A stretch of DNA of 64,000 nucleotides from Pseudoxanthomonas sp. JBR18 (lineage in GTDB: Bacteria; Pseudomonadota; Gammaproteobacteria; Xanthomonadales; Xanthomonadaceae), in contig NZ_CP116339.1 in the NCBI RefSeq assembly GCF_028198165.1, positions 4,161,001 to 4,225,000 on the forward strand. Direction: 5' to 3'. Shown here in pieces: positions 47,492 through 57,558 of this stretch (positions within the stretch are counted from its first letter, which is position 1; every line of letters begins with the position of its first letter). Below the pieces are notes generated by a model. It was not told where the DNA came from, searched no databases, and saw nothing but the letters and a program-made list of their open reading frames with translations. Position numbers and translations under genes: made by a program.

Positions 47492-49261
47492 ATGCGCCTG
47501 CCATCCGCCCTGATCGCCTGTTTGCTCCTCCCGATCCTGACCTTCGCGGCTCACGCCGCCGATGACGCCCTGACCACCGTCGCCGAGGCCTCCGGCTTCC
47601 AGAAGACCGGACGCTATGCCGAGGTGGGACCGTTGTGCCAGGCCTTCGCCACCCGCTGGCCCAAGGCGGTGCGCTGCTTCGACTTCGGCACCACACCGGA
47701 GGGCCGGCCGATGCACGCCATGGTCATCTCCACCAGCGGCGCGCTGGACCCGGCATCGGCCCGGGCGCGAGACCTGCCAGTGGTGCTGGTCCAGGGCGGC
47801 ATCCATGCCGGCGAGATCGATGGCAAGGACGCCGGCTTCCTGGTCGCCCGGCAGCTGCTGGAAGGCCGGCGCGCCAAGGGCACGCTGGACAAGGTGGTGT
47901 GGGTGTTCGTCCCGGTGTTCAACGTCGATGGGCACGAGCGCTTCGCCGCGTGGAACCGCCCCAACCAGCGCGGCCCGGAGGAGATGGGCTGGCGCACCAC
48001 CGCGCAGAACCTCAACCTCAACCGCGACTACACCAAGGCCGAAGCCCCGGAAATGCAGGCGATGCTGGCCCTGGTGAATCAGTGGGACCCGCTGATGGCG
48101 CTGGACCTGCACGTCACCGACGGGGCCAAGTTCCGCCACGACGTCTCGGTCCAGGTCGAGCCCTCGCACGAGGGCGATGCCACCCTGCAGCGCGACGGGC
48201 AGGCCCTGCGCGCGGCGATGATCGCCGAGCTGGACCGACAGGGCTCGCACGCCCTGCCCTTCTATCCCTCGCTGGCCGAGCACGACAACCCGGCCGCCGG
48301 CTTTACCGACGAGATCTACCCGCCGCGTTTTTCGCATGGATATTTCCAGCTGCGCAACCGCTTCGGCATCCTGGTGGAAACCCACTCCTGGCTGCGCTAC
48401 CCGCAGCGTGTGGCGATCACCGGCAACGCGATCGTGGCCTTGCTGCAGCAGGCCGCCGCGCATGGCCGTGACTGGTCCAAGGACGCCGCAGCCGCCGACC
48501 AGGCCGCGACGCAGCTCGGCGGTCAGCCGCAGATCCTGGACTGGCAGGCCAGCGACACCGCCAGGACGATCGACTTTTTGGGCTACGCCTATACCCGCAC
48601 GCCCTCGGACGTGTCCGGCGGGCTGATGACCCACTACGACGAGACCAGACCGACCATCTGGCACATCCCGCTGCGCGACCAGATGGTGCCGTCGGTCACC
48701 ACCACCGCGCCGCGCGCAGGCTATCTGGTGCCGGTCGCCTGGGCGCCGGTGGTCGAGCCGCGCCTGCGTGCCCACGGCCTGACGTACCAGCGCCTGGAAG
48801 CGAACGAGGACCTGTCCGTACAGGCTTACCGGGCCACCGACATCGCCTTCGACAAGTCCTCCACCGAAGGCCACCAGCGCCTGAAGCTCGCCGGCGCCTG
48901 GGGCGCCGAGCCCGCGCAGCTGCCCGCCGGCAGCCTCTACATCCCCATCGCCCAGCCGCGAGCGCGCCTGGTGGTGGCGCTGCTGGACCCGGCCGGGCCG
49001 GACTCGCTGCTGCAGTGGGGCTATTTCAATGGTGCCTTCGAGCGCAAGGAATACATGGAGAGTTATGTCGCCGAGGAGGTCGCGCGGCAGATGCTCCAGG
49101 ATCCCGAGGTCAAGGCGCAGTTCGAGCAACGCCTGAAGGACGACCCGGCCTTCGCCGCCAGTCCACGCGCGCGGCTGGAGTTCTTCGCCCGCCGGCATCC
49201 TTCATGGGATACCCGCTACGGGCTCTATCCGGTCCTGCGCACCGACACCGCACCGCACTGA
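47492..49261 (+). CDS. secreted M14-family zinc carboxypeptidase-like protein
   Basis: A 589-residue protein with a Sec signal (residues 1-22, LPILTFAAHA). The zinc site has His105 and Glu108 in GGIHAGEIDGKDAG and a later His in LMALDLHVTDGAK. Length exceeds digestive carboxypeptidases; the C-terminal 250 residues form an additional domain common in bacterial M14 proteins. Likely role: periplasmic or extracellular peptide trimming, feeding the divergent POT transporter. Confidence 0.9.
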   Translation: MRLPSALIACLLLPILTFAAHAADDALTTVAEASGFQKTGRYAEVGPLCQAFATRWPKAVRCFDFGTTPEGRPMHAMVISTSGALDPASARARDLPVVLVQGGIHAGEIDGKDAGFLVARQLLEGRRAKGTLDKVVWVFVPVFNVDGHERFAAWNRPNQRGPEEMGWRTTAQNLNLNRDYTKAEAPEMQAMLALVNQWDPLMALDLHVTDGAKFRHDVSVQVEPSHEGDATLQRDGQALRAAMIAELDRQGSHALPFYPSLAEHDNPAAGFTDEIYPPRFSHGYFQLRNRFGILVETHSWLRYPQRVAITGNAIVALLQQAAAHGRDWSKDAAAADQAATQLGGQPQILDWQASDTARTIDFLGYAYTRTPSDVSGGLMTHYDETRPTIWHIPLRDQMVPSVTTTAPRAGYLVPVAWAPVVEPRLRAHGLTYQRLEANEDLSVQAYRATDIAFDKSSTEGHQRLKLAGAWGAEPAQLPAGSLYIPIAQPRARLVVALLDPAGPDSLLQWGYFNGAFERKEYMESYVAEEVARQMLQDPEVKAQFEQRLKDDPAFAASPRARLEFFARRHPSWDTRYGLYPVLRTDTAPH

Positions 49262-49604
49262 TCCCGCCCGAGAGGGGGCGCACCACGCGCCGTTGCACGT
49301 CACGCCGCTGGTCCACCGCATTGAAGGCGACCGGTACCGGCCTTCGGCCTGAGGCACGCGGTATCCGGACGCCGCACCGTTGAAGCGGGGCCGATGGGAA
49401 GGCGATGCCCGCACGGCACTTGAGCAGGTCGATGTCGGCCTGCCCGATCGCTGGTCGCCACGCGCATCGGCCGCGTCGACACCTTGACGCGGGTGACGCG
49501 ACGTCACATTCCAGACAAACGGTGACCGATGTTGACCTGCTTGCCCGTTTACATCGGCATGTAGGGCGCCGACACTTCCGACTCAACCTGAACAGGGGTA
49601 GCGC
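49262..49604. other. gene-free stretch before the RNase gene
   Basis: No frame is convincing. A minus-strand frame (49507-49202) gives repeated-looking Arg/Ser-rich text without known features. No repeats, attC or terminator are seen. Confidence 0.35.
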
Positions 49605-50051
49605 ATGTCGCGTCGGGAAGCGCGAAGCCGTCGGCCGCGCAGCACCGGGGGATGGATGGTGCTGGTTGCCGGCCTGGTCCTGGCCATGGCATTCCTGGGC
49701 AGCCGTCCGCTCGACCCGACGCAGCCGGCGTCCACGGTCGCGCGGGAACCGGCCACGGGGCAGCGCCAGGCCCTTCCAGACTTTCTGCCGCCCGAGGCCA
49801 GGACCACGCTGAGCCTGATCGCCCGCGGTGGCCCCTTCCCCCATCCGCAGGACGGCGCGGTGTTCGGCAACTTCGAAGGACACCTGCCACGCCAACCGCG
49901 GGGGTGGTACCACGAGTACACGGTGGAAACGCCCGGGCTGTCCAACCGAGGGACGCGGCGCATCGTCACCGGGGGCACGCCCCCTTCCAGCTACTGGTAT
50001 ACGGCCGATCACTACGCCAGCTTTTGGCCGTTCCAGGTGGAGCGGCCATGA
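49605..50051 (+). CDS. barnase-type secreted ribonuclease
   Basis: A 148-residue protein with an N-terminal membrane or signal segment (18-33) and a catalytic domain of the guanyl-specific (barnase) fold. FGNFEGHLPRQPRGWYHEYTV has the base-binding Glu and catalytic Glu104. RGTRRIVTGG supplies the Arg and YTADHYASF the His136. All three catalytic residues are therefore present. The barstar gene overlaps its stop. Such pairs act in nutrient RNA degradation or in competition with other cells. Confidence 0.92.
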   Translation: MSRREARSRRPRSTGGWMVLVAGLVLAMAFLGSRPLDPTQPASTVAREPATGQRQALPDFLPPEARTTLSLIARGGPFPHPQDGAVFGNFEGHLPRQPRGWYHEYTVETPGLSNRGTRRIVTGGTPPSSYWYTADHYASFWPFQVERP

Positions 50052-50479
50052 GCCAGGAGCCTCCCGCCCTGCACGATCCCGACCAGGCCGGCGTGTTCTT
50101 CGTCGGTGGCAATGACCTGGACGTGCTGGCCTACTACGCCTTCGACGCAAGGCTGCTCTCGCGCCGGATCGACCTGATGGGGGTGCGCGACAAACGCACC
50201 CTGCTGCTGCGCATCGCGGTGGCCCTGGATTTCCCCGTGTCGGCCGGACGCAACTGGGACGGACTGCTGGACAGCCTGCGCGACCTGTCCTGGCTAGAGG
50301 CGTCCGGCTACGTGCTGCTGATGGAGGGGGCCGGTGAGCTGCACGCCCACAACGAACCCGAATTCGACACGCTGATCGCCATCCTGGACCAAGCCCAGGC
50401 GCATTGGCACACGCAGGGCGTGCCGTTCTGGGCATTCCTGGCCCTGCGCGACAAGGACATCGCCGAGCTGGAGGACTAG
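50048..50479 (+). CDS. barstar-family ribonuclease inhibitor
   Basis: A 143-residue cytoplasmic inhibitor that protects the producer. DFPVSAGRNWDGLLDSLRDLSWL is the barstar core, with the NWDG motif that sits at the RNase interface. The ATG at 50048 overlaps the RNase stop (ATGA), so the pair is translationally coupled. The N-terminal 35 residues are an extension over minimal barstar. Confidence 0.92.
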   Translation: MSQEPPALHDPDQAGVFFVGGNDLDVLAYYAFDARLLSRRIDLMGVRDKRTLLLRIAVALDFPVSAGRNWDGLLDSLRDLSWLEASGYVLLMEGAGELHAHNEPEFDTLIAILDQAQAHWHTQGVPFWAFLALRDKDIAELED

Positions 50480-50552
50480 CGCCGCATCGCCGTGCGGTGC
50501 CGGCGCGTGCGCCCGCGCTTCGCAGCGCGTGCCGATGCTGCGATCATGGCGG

Positions 50553-51929
50553 ATGGACGACTTTTCGACACTTCCGCTGACCGACGCGCTGCGCCGCGGT
50601 CTCGACGCCGCCGGCTACGCCCGCCCCACCGACATCCAGGCCCGCGCCCTGCCCGCCATCCTCGAGGGACGCGACGTCATCGCCCAGGCCCCGACCGGTA
50701 GCGGCAAGACCGCCGCGTTCGCGCTGGGGCTGCTCAGCCGCGTGGACACCGGGCTGGTCAAGACCCAGGCCCTGGTGCTGTGCCCGACCCGCGAGCTGGC
50801 CGATCAGGTCGCCCGCGCGGTGCGCCGCCTGGCCGTGGGCCTGCCCAACCTCAAGGTCACCCTGCTGTGCGGCGGCATGGCGCTCGAACCCCAGCTGGCC
50901 TCCCTGGAGCACGATCCGCACGTGGTGGTCGGCACGCCAGGCCGCGTGCAGGAGCTGATGCGCAAGAAGGCGCTGCATCTCAACGGGGTCCGCGTCCTGG
51001 TCCTGGACGAAGGCGACCGCATGTTGGACATGGGGTTCGAGGACCAGATCCGCGAAATCGTCGGGCGCACGCCCGCCACGCGCCAGAGCCTGCTGTTTTC
51101 GGCGACCTGGCCCGACGCCATCCGCGTCATCGCCCAGGACAGCCTGAAGGACCCCGTGGAAGTGGCGTCCGACGCCACCACGACCGTGGCGCCGGCGATC
51201 TTCCAGCGCTTCTGCGAAGTGGAGCCGGCCATGCGCCAGAAAGCGCTGGCGGGCCTGCTGCTACAGCAGCGCGTGGAACCGGCGGTGGTGTTCTGCAACA
51301 CCCGCAAGGACGTGGATGAAGTGGCCAATTCGCTACAGGGTTTCGGCTTCTCCGCGCTGGCCCTGCACGGCGACATGGAGCAGCGCGACCGCGAGGAAGT
51401 GCTGGTGCGTTTCGCCGGCGGCAGCTGCAACGTGCTGGTGGCCAGCGACGTGGCCGCGCGCGGCCTGGACGTGGAGGACGTGGCGGCGGTGTTCAACTAT
51501 GAATTGCCGACCGACACCGACACCTACACCCACCGCATCGGCCGCACCGCGCGCGCCGGCCGCAGCGGCCTGGCCTTCAGCCTGGTCACGCCACGCGAGC
51601 TTCCGCGCGCGCGCGCGCTGGAAGACCTGTCAGGTGCGCCGCTGGACTGGATGAAAACGCCCCTGGCGACCGGCCGGCCCAAGCAGCCGCCCAGCGCGCC
51701 CTTCGTGTCACTGCGCGTGGATGGCGGCAAGAAGGACAAGCTGCGACCGGGCGACATCCTCGGGGCCCTCACCGGCGATGCGGGCCTGCCGGGCACGGCG
51801 ATCGGCAGGATCACGATCGGTCCTGTGCGCAGCTACGTCTCGGTCCGGGACGAACACGCCAGCAAGGCCGTCGCGCGGCTGTCGGCCGGCAAGATCAAGG
51901 GCCGAAGCTTCCGAGTGCGCGCGCTCTGA
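50553..51929 (+). CDS. dbpA: DEAD-box RNA helicase DbpA
   Basis: An RNA helicase that works on 23S rRNA during large-subunit assembly. It has 458 residues from ATG 50553 (MDDFSTLPLTDALRRGLDAAGY); the frame opens at 50529. Motifs: APTGSGKTAAFAL, PTRELADQV, SAT, and HRIGRTARAG. The C-terminal RNA-binding domain (LRPGDILGALTGDAGLPGTAIGRI) is typical of DbpA. Motif II reads DEGD in VLVLDEGDRMLDMGF instead of DEAD, a conservative change. Confidence 0.93.
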   Translation: MDDFSTLPLTDALRRGLDAAGYARPTDIQARALPAILEGRDVIAQAPTGSGKTAAFALGLLSRVDTGLVKTQALVLCPTRELADQVARAVRRLAVGLPNLKVTLLCGGMALEPQLASLEHDPHVVVGTPGRVQELMRKKALHLNGVRVLVLDEGDRMLDMGFEDQIREIVGRTPATRQSLLFSATWPDAIRVIAQDSLKDPVEVASDATTTVAPAIFQRFCEVEPAMRQKALAGLLLQQRVEPAVVFCNTRKDVDEVANSLQGFGFSALALHGDMEQRDREEVLVRFAGGSCNVLVASDVAARGLDVEDVAAVFNYELPTDTDTYTHRIGRTARAGRSGLAFSLVTPRELPRARALEDLSGAPLDWMKTPLATGRPKQPPSAPFVSLRVDGGKKDKLRPGDILGALTGDAGLPGTAIGRITIGPVRSYVSVRDEHASKAVARLSAGKIKGRSFRVRAL

Positions 51930-51977
51930 GGGCCGTGCGCCGCCACGCCTGAGCGCGGGACGCGCGACCCCGACCGC

Positions 51978-52508
51978 TCACGCGTAGCGGAGCGTCGCGG
52001 TCAGCGGCAGGTCGGCCTGCCAGCGACCGCGGCCGCCCAGGGACTGCAGTTCGATCAACACCGCCGCCCCCAGTACGTCGCAGCCCTGCTGGCGCGCCAG
52101 CGACAGCGCCGCGTGCAGGGTTCCGCCGGAAGCCAGCACATCGTCGACCAGCAACACCTTGGCCCCCGGCGGCAGCGCATCGGCGTGCAGTTGCAGGCTG
52201 TCGCTGCCGTACTCCAGGCCGTACTCGACTGTCAGCACGTCACCTGGCAGCTTGCCCGGCTTGCGCACCGGGACGAATCCGCATTTGAGGGCGCGTGCGA
52301 GCGCTGCGCCCAGGATGAAGCCGCGCGACTCGATCCCCAGCACCGCCTGCACGCCGGCCTCGCGCCAGGGCGCGGCCAGCGCACTGGTCGCCGCGGCGAA
52401 GGCGGCCGCGTCGGCCAGCACCGGGGTGATGTCCTTGAACAGGATCCCCGGCTTGGGAAAATCAGGCACGTCGCGGATCAGGGTTGCCCATTCGGTATCG
52501 CCGGACAT
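51978..52508 (-). CDS. apt: adenine phosphoribosyltransferase
   Basis: Salvages adenine to AMP with PRPP. The 176 residues match Apt: [20 protein letters not shown] at the N-terminus, [14 protein letters not shown], and the PRPP loop [17 protein letters not shown]. It is convergent with dbpA and 80 bp downstream of selO on the same strand. Confidence 0.95.
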   Translation of the reverse strand: MSGDTEWATLIRDVPDFPKPGILFKDITPVLADAAAFAAATSALAAPWREAGVQAVLGIESRGFILGAALARALKCGFVPVRKPGKLPGDVLTVEYGLEYGSDSLQLHADALPPGAKVLLVDDVLASGGTLHAALSLARQQGCDVLGAAVLIELQSLGGRGRWQADLPLTATLRYA

Positions 52509-52588
52509 CGAGGCTCTCGCAGTGAAGGATGGCCCCCGATGCTACTGCACTGCGCCGCCGATGCCAGCCGGCAGGGGCGCGCCCGTCG

Positions 52589-54148
52589 CTACGAGCTGCA
52601 CGACAGCATCGAACAGCCTGCCCGCGTGCGCGCCCAGTCCGGGCGCTTGCGGGCGAAGGCCTCGCGACCAGGCTGGTCGTCGTAGGGATGGCGCAGCACC
52701 TCGAGCAGCTCATGCACCCCGGTCAGATCGCCGTCGTGCGCGCGATCGATCGCCTCCTGGGCCAGGTAGTTGCGCAGCACATAGCGCGGATTGGCCGCGC
52801 GCATGCGGCGCTGGCGCGCGGCCTCGTCGTCCTCGCCCGCGCAAAGCGCCGCATAGCGGGTCAGCCAGGCCTCGAAGGCAGGACGATGGGCGGTGTACTT
52901 GTCAGGGTCATAGAACGCGTCGGCCAGCGGCGCAAGGGCCTGCGGCCCAGGCGCGTGATCGCCCAGGCCACGGAAGAACAACGTCATGTCGACCTCGGCG
53001 CCGTGCAGCAGGCCGCGTAGTTCCGCCATCAGGGGCGGTGCCTCGGGCGCGCCCTCCGGCAGCCCCAGCTTGGCGGCGGCATCGGCGCGCTCGCAGGCGG
53101 CATAGGTGTCGGCGTAGGCCTGCAGCGCCTCCTGCAGCGGCGCCGGATCGGCGAACAGCAGCGACAACGCGCCGGCCAGGCGGCTGAGGTTCCAGAAGGC
53201 TACCTGCGGCTGCCAGCCGAAGCGATAACGACGGCCCTGCGCATCGGTGGTATTCGGCGTCCAGTCCGGATCGTAGTCGTCGATCCAGCCATACGGGCCG
53301 TAGTCGATGGTCAGTCCGAGGACCGAGAGGTTGTCGGTGTTCATCACCCCGTGCACGAAGCCCACCCGCATCCAGTGCGCCATCAGCACCGCGGTGCGCG
53401 TACAGATCTGTGTGAACCACGCCGCGTCCCGCTCGGCGCCTGGCGCCAGCTCGGACAGCTCGGGGAAGTCGCGCTCGATGGTGAAGTCCACCAATCGCCG
53501 CAGCAACGCCGTGTCGCCGCGCGCGGCCGGGAGTTCGTAATGCCCCAGGCGCAGGAAGGAAGGCGCCACCCGACAGACCACCGCGCCAGGCTCGGGCGCG
53601 GCATGGCCGTCGTAGAACATGTCGCGCACCACGTCTTCTCCCGTGCCCACCAGGCATAGCGCGCGGGTGGTCGGCACGCCCAGATGGGCCATGGCTTCGC
53701 TGCACAGGAATTCGCGGATCGACGAGCGCAACACCGCGCGTCCATCGGCGAAGCGCGAATACGGCGTCGGCCCGGCGCCCTTGAGCTGCAGCTCCTGACG
53801 GCTGCCATCGGCCGCGATGGCCTCGCCCAGGGAGATCGCCCGACCGTCGCCCAGCTGCCCTGCCCAGTTGCCGAACTGGTGGCCGCCGTAATTGGTCGCG
53901 TACGGCACCATGCCCGGCAGCAGCGCATTTCCACCGAAGACCTGGGCGAACTCGGCCGTCTCGATGTCGTCCTGCTTGAGTCCCAGCAACGCCGCCACTT
54001 CCGGCGACCAGGCCAGCACCCGCGGCGCGGCGACCGGCGTGGGCGCCACGCTGGACCAGACCGCGCCCGGGACCTGTCGGACCTGTGGCCCGTCGATGGG
54101 ATCGCGCGGCAGCGCGCGCAGCAGGGTGTTGTCGAAATGCAGTTCCAT
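52589..54148 (-). CDS. selO: protein adenylyltransferase SelO (YdiU)
   Basis: A pseudokinase-fold enzyme that transfers AMP to protein hydroxyls, linked to redox stress. About 519 residues from ATG 54148 ([16 protein letters not shown]). [20 protein letters not shown] and [13 protein letters not shown] are signature blocks, and [20 protein letters not shown] holds the metal-binding Asp and Asn region. The C-terminus ends MLSCSS, the conserved tail that carries selenocysteine in eukaryotic SelO and Cys in bacteria. A GTG at 54154 is a less likely start. Confidence 0.95.
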   Translation of the reverse strand: MELHFDNTLLRALPRDPIDGPQVRQVPGAVWSSVAPTPVAAPRVLAWSPEVAALLGLKQDDIETAEFAQVFGGNALLPGMVPYATNYGGHQFGNWAGQLGDGRAISLGEAIAADGSRQELQLKGAGPTPYSRFADGRAVLRSSIREFLCSEAMAHLGVPTTRALCLVGTGEDVVRDMFYDGHAAPEPGAVVCRVAPSFLRLGHYELPAARGDTALLRRLVDFTIERDFPELSELAPGAERDAAWFTQICTRTAVLMAHWMRVGFVHGVMNTDNLSVLGLTIDYGPYGWIDDYDPDWTPNTTDAQGRRYRFGWQPQVAFWNLSRLAGALSLLFADPAPLQEALQAYADTYAACERADAAAKLGLPEGAPEAPPLMAELRGLLHGAEVDMTLFFRGLGDHAPGPQALAPLADAFYDPDKYTAHRPAFEAWLTRYAALCAGEDDEAARQRRMRAANPRYVLRNYLAQEAIDRAHDGDLTGVHELLEVLRHPYDDQPGREAFARKRPDWARTRAGCSMLSCSS

Positions 54149-54187
54149 GCGCACAGCCTACGCGGGCATGGCCACATGGACGCTGAC

Positions 54188-54219
54188 ACAAAAAAAGACG
54201 CCGGGGAAACCCCGGCGTC
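54188..54219 (-). terminator. intrinsic terminator of the cold-shock gene
   Basis: Arms GACGCCGGGG and CCCCGGCGTC (10 bp, loop AAA) are preceded on the plus strand by seven or more A, giving a U tract for minus-strand transcripts. Confidence 0.88.
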
Positions 54220-54252
54220 CTCTTCATGCGGTTGACGCAATGAAGCGCTGGA

Positions 54253-54462
54253 TTACAGCGGCTGCACCTGGTCGGCCTGCATGCCCTTCTGGCCCTGGAC
54301 GGCCACGAAGGTCACTTCCTGGCCTTCCTTCAGCGACTTGAAGCCGGTGCCCTGGATCGCGCGGAAATGCACGAACAGGTCCGGGCCGGACTGCGGGGTA
54401 ATGAAGCCGAAGCCCTTGGCGTCGTTGAACCACTTGACGGTGCCGGTCTGACGATCAGACAT
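54253..54462 (-). CDS. cold-shock domain protein
   Basis: A 69-residue single-stranded nucleic-acid chaperone. [20 protein letters not shown] and DLFVHFRAI contain RNP1 and RNP2. AGGAG lies before ATG 54462; the frame extends 14 codons upstream without support. A long stretch before it (to the pseudouridine synthase stop at 54789) holds no gene and may be a long 5' leader, as in cspA-type genes. It ends in a strong terminator. Confidence 0.94.
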   Translation of the reverse strand: MSDRQTGTVKWFNDAKGFGFITPQSGPDLFVHFRAIQGTGFKSLKEGQEVTFVAVQGQKGMQADQVQPL

Positions 54463-54788
54463 TTTTACTACTCCTGAAAACGAACGATGGGTAATCGCAG
54501 CCACGAAAAACCGCGACTGAGACTGGGTTTGCAGGCGTAGGAAAAACGCAAACGATGTAGCCGATCTGACGATCTACCGCATCAGGCTCACGATTTACGG
54601 TGACCCTGGCAAGCACAGTGGCGCGAACGATACGCAGGTTGGGGGGAAAAAGCCAACGCAATTGCAAGCCCGTTCGTCGGGCTCTGGCGGGGGCATGGGT
54701 CCGGCACTGGAACCCGGCTGTTTTCGGAGGAAAATATCTTTCACTATCAATTGGATACGAAAACTCCTGACGGTTCTGACAGGTGGAT
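54463..54788 (-). promoter_or_regulatory. leader and promoter region of the cold-shock gene
   Basis: A stretch of 326 bp without a gene on either strand, AT-richer than its surroundings near 54520-54600. CspA-type genes are known to carry long, temperature-sensitive leaders here, but I did not resolve a structure or the start site. Confidence 0.4.
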
Positions 54789-55718
54789 CTAGAGCGCCTG
54801 CCGGCTCTGGAATTGTCGCAACGCACCACAAAGTGGGTCGCGAAACGCCAAGGATCGCGCCAAAAGTTTGACTGGGCGGCTGAAGTCCTCCGGCGCGTGC
54901 TGGGGCTGCAACACCGGATAAAGCGGATCGTGCTGGATCGGAATGCCGAGCGAGGCCATGTGCACGCGCAGCTGGTGCTTGCGCCCGGTCACCGGCTCCA
55001 GCGCGTAGCGCCACAGGTCTGGCCCGCGCTCCAGGACGGCCACGCGGGTCAGGCTGTTGGGCGCGCCGTCCACCTCGCGCATCCGGAAGAACGGTTCGCC
55101 GCGGACCAGTCGCGAGGCGACCTGACAGGGAAAGATCCGCTGCGGGCACGGTGCGGCCAGGGCCTCGTACTGCTTGTCGATGCGCCGTTCGCGGAACAGC
55201 GCCTGGTAGGCGCCGCGCGTGGCCGGGTCGACCGAGAACAGGACCAGCCCGGCTGTCGCGCGGTCGATCCGATGCAGCGGCGCCAGCTCGGCCAGTCCGG
55301 TCCTTGCGCGCAGGCGCGCGAGCAAGGTCTCTTGCACGAACCGCCCCGACGGCATCACCGGCAGGAAATGGGGCTTGTCGGCCACCAGCAGGTGCGCGTC
55401 CTGGTACAGCACCGACTCGGCGAACGGAATGGACGCTTCGTCGACCACTTCGCGGAAATAGACGATCTCCTGCCCGACCCGCCACGGCGCATCCGGCGCC
55501 AGCGCCCTCCCCTGCGCATCCTGCACGCGGCCGCGTGCGAAACGTGCGCACCACGTCTCGCGCGGAATCGCCGGAAAGCGCGCGCAGAGACCCTCCAGCA
55601 GACAGGACCAGGGGCCTGGCGCCAGTTGCAGGCGGCTGGGCTGTGGCGATGGTGCGTGCGTGTGGGACACGTCGATGCACGGTCGAGCCGTGTGCGTCAA
55701 AGGTGAAGCCATTATCAT
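54789..55718 (-). CDS. RluA-family pseudouridine synthase
   Basis: Isomerises uridine in rRNA or tRNA. A 309-residue protein: HFLPVMPSGRFVQETLLARL, and the catalytic Asp in LAPLHRIDRATAGLVLFS, then GRKHQLRVHMASLGIPIQHDPLY. Such proteins target 23S, 16S or tRNA sites; which one cannot be told. The start is divergent from yaeQ with only 26 bp between the coding regions, so promoters overlap. Confidence 0.9.
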   Translation of the reverse strand: MIMASPLTHTARPCIDVSHTHAPSPQPSRLQLAPGPWSCLLEGLCARFPAIPRETWCARFARGRVQDAQGRALAPDAPWRVGQEIVYFREVVDEASIPFAESVLYQDAHLLVADKPHFLPVMPSGRFVQETLLARLRARTGLAELAPLHRIDRATAGLVLFSVDPATRGAYQALFRERRIDKQYEALAAPCPQRIFPCQVASRLVRGEPFFRMREVDGAPNSLTRVAVLERGPDLWRYALEPVTGRKHQLRVHMASLGIPIQHDPLYPVLQPQHAPEDFSRPVKLLARSLAFRDPLCGALRQFQSRQAL

Positions 55719-55744
55719 GACGTCCGCTTTCCGACGATATCCGC

Positions 55745-56293
55745 ATGGCCCTCTCTGCCACGATCCGCAAGGTCGAGCTTCAGATCAACGACCTTGACCG
55801 GCACCATTACGCCAGCCACAGCCTGACCCTGGCCCAGCATCCTTCCGAAACCGACGAGCGCCTGGTCGCGCGCCTGCTGGCGTTCGTGCTGTATGCGCAC
55901 GAGCGGCTGGAGTTCGGCCGTGGCCTGAGCGCCGAGGACGAACCCGATCTGTGGCGGCGCGACTACACCGGCCAGATCGAACAGTGGATCGATCTGGGCC
56001 AGCCCGACGAGAACCGCCTGCGCAAGGCGGCCGGACGCGCGAGCGAGGTCGTGGTGGTCAACTACGGCGGCCACGCCGCCGAGGTGTGGTGGCACAAGCA
56101 GGGCGCGGCGCTGCGCCGGATGAAGCAACTCACGGTGATCGACCTGCCCCACGACGTGGTGTCCACCCTGGCCAGTCACGTGCAGCGGACCATGCGCCTG
56201 GACGTGCTGATCCAGGATGGCGAAGTGCAGATCATGGGTGACGCGCTGCAGCTGGTGTTGGTCCCCGGCGTGCGCCACGCGCCCCAGGCGTAA
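55745..56293 (+). CDS. yaeQ: YaeQ-family protein
   Basis: A 182-residue protein of the YaeQ family (PD-(D/E)XK-like fold, function poorly known): MALSATIRKVELQINDLDRH, LTLAQHPSETDERLVARLLAF, and DYTGQIEQWIDLGQPDENRL. Its stop overlaps the start of the flavoprotein gene by one base. Confidence 0.92.
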   Translation: MALSATIRKVELQINDLDRHHYASHSLTLAQHPSETDERLVARLLAFVLYAHERLEFGRGLSAEDEPDLWRRDYTGQIEQWIDLGQPDENRLRKAAGRASEVVVVNYGGHAAEVWWHKQGAALRRMKQLTVIDLPHDVVSTLASHVQRTMRLDVLIQDGEVQIMGDALQLVLVPGVRHAPQA

Positions 56294-57483
56294 TGGAACC
56301 CGGCTTCACCCACGACGTCCTGATCATCGGCGGCGGCGCGGCGGGGCTGATGTGCGCGGCCACCGCGGCGCGGCGCGGGCGCTCGGTGCTGGTCATCGAG
56401 CACGCCAATCGGGTGGGCAAGAAGATCCTCATGTCCGGCGGCGGCCGCTGCAACTTCACCAACACCGGCACCACGCCGGCCAACTACCTCTCGGCCAACC
56501 CGCACTTCTGCCGCTCGGCGCTTGCGCGCTACACGCCGCGCGACTTCATCGACCTGGTCGAGCGACACCGCATCGCCTACCACGAGAAGGAGCTGGGCCA
56601 GCTGTTCTGCGACGACTCGTCCAAGCAGATCGTGGCGATGCTGCTGGCCGAGTGCGCGGACGCCGGTGCGCGCATCGCCACCAGCTGCGGCGTGGAACGC
56701 GTGGCCGCGTGCGAAGGGGGCGGCTACACGCTGTACACGGCACAGGGCGCGTTCACCGCGCCGTCGCTGGTGGTCGCCACCGGCGGACTGTCGATCCCTT
56801 CGATGGGCGCCAGCGGATTCGGCTACGCACTGGCGCGCCAGTTCGGGCACGAGGTGCTGGCCACGCGCGCCGGGCTGGTCCCGCTGACCCTGAGCGGCAA
56901 GCCGCAGCAGCAGTTGGCCGACTTGGCCGGCGTCGCCCTGCCCGTGCGCGCGCAGTGCGGCAAGACCGCCTTCGAAAACGCCATGCTGGTCACCCACCGC
57001 GGCATCAGCGGCCCGGCGATCCTGCAGATCTCCTCCTACTGGCAGCCCGGCCAGCCGCTGCTGCTGGACCTGCTGCCGGGCCAGGACGCGCTGGAGGTGC
57101 TGCAGGCCCAACAGGCCGCGCGCCCGGCCGCCGAGCTGAAAACCGTGCTGTCCGATCTGCTGCCGCGGCGCTTCGCCCAGCGCCTGTGCGAGCACTGGCT
57201 GCCCAACAAGCCGATGAAGCAGTTCAATGCCCCACAGCTGCGCCAGGCCGCCGAGCTGCTGCGCGCCTGGCCGCTGGTGGCCAGCGGCACCGAGGGCTAC
57301 CGCACCGCCGAGGTCACCCTGGGCGGGGTGGACACCCGTGAGGTCTCACAGGCCAGCTTCGAGTCCAAGCGCGCGCCTGGGCTGCATTTCATCGGCGAGG
57401 TGCTGGATGTCACCGGCTGGCTGGGCGGCTACAACTTCCAGTGGGCCTGGGCCTCCGGGCACGCCGCCGGCGAGGTGGTCTAG
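56293..57483 (+). CDS. BaiN/YhiN-family flavoprotein
   Basis: A 396-residue FAD-dependent oxidoreductase of the HI0933/YhiN group: dinucleotide fold DVLIIGGGAAGLMCAATAA, the signature NRVGKKILMSGGGRCNFTNT, and the end LDVTGWLGGYNFQWAWASGH. The substrate in these proteins is uncertain. It is translationally coupled to yaeQ. Confidence 0.93.
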   Translation: MEPGFTHDVLIIGGGAAGLMCAATAARRGRSVLVIEHANRVGKKILMSGGGRCNFTNTGTTPANYLSANPHFCRSALARYTPRDFIDLVERHRIAYHEKELGQLFCDDSSKQIVAMLLAECADAGARIATSCGVERVAACEGGGYTLYTAQGAFTAPSLVVATGGLSIPSMGASGFGYALARQFGHEVLATRAGLVPLTLSGKPQQQLADLAGVALPVRAQCGKTAFENAMLVTHRGISGPAILQISSYWQPGQPLLLDLLPGQDALEVLQAQQAARPAAELKTVLSDLLPRRFAQRLCEHWLPNKPMKQFNAPQLRQAAELLRAWPLVASGTEGYRTAEVTLGGVDTREVSQASFESKRAPGLHFIGEVLDVTGWLGGYNFQWAWASGHAAGEVV

Positions 57484-57558
57484 ACCCGCGGATCTGCCGC
57501 AGCGCAACACGGCTTTCGTGGCGCCGCGTGGCATGATCGCGACCTCGTAACACCCTGC

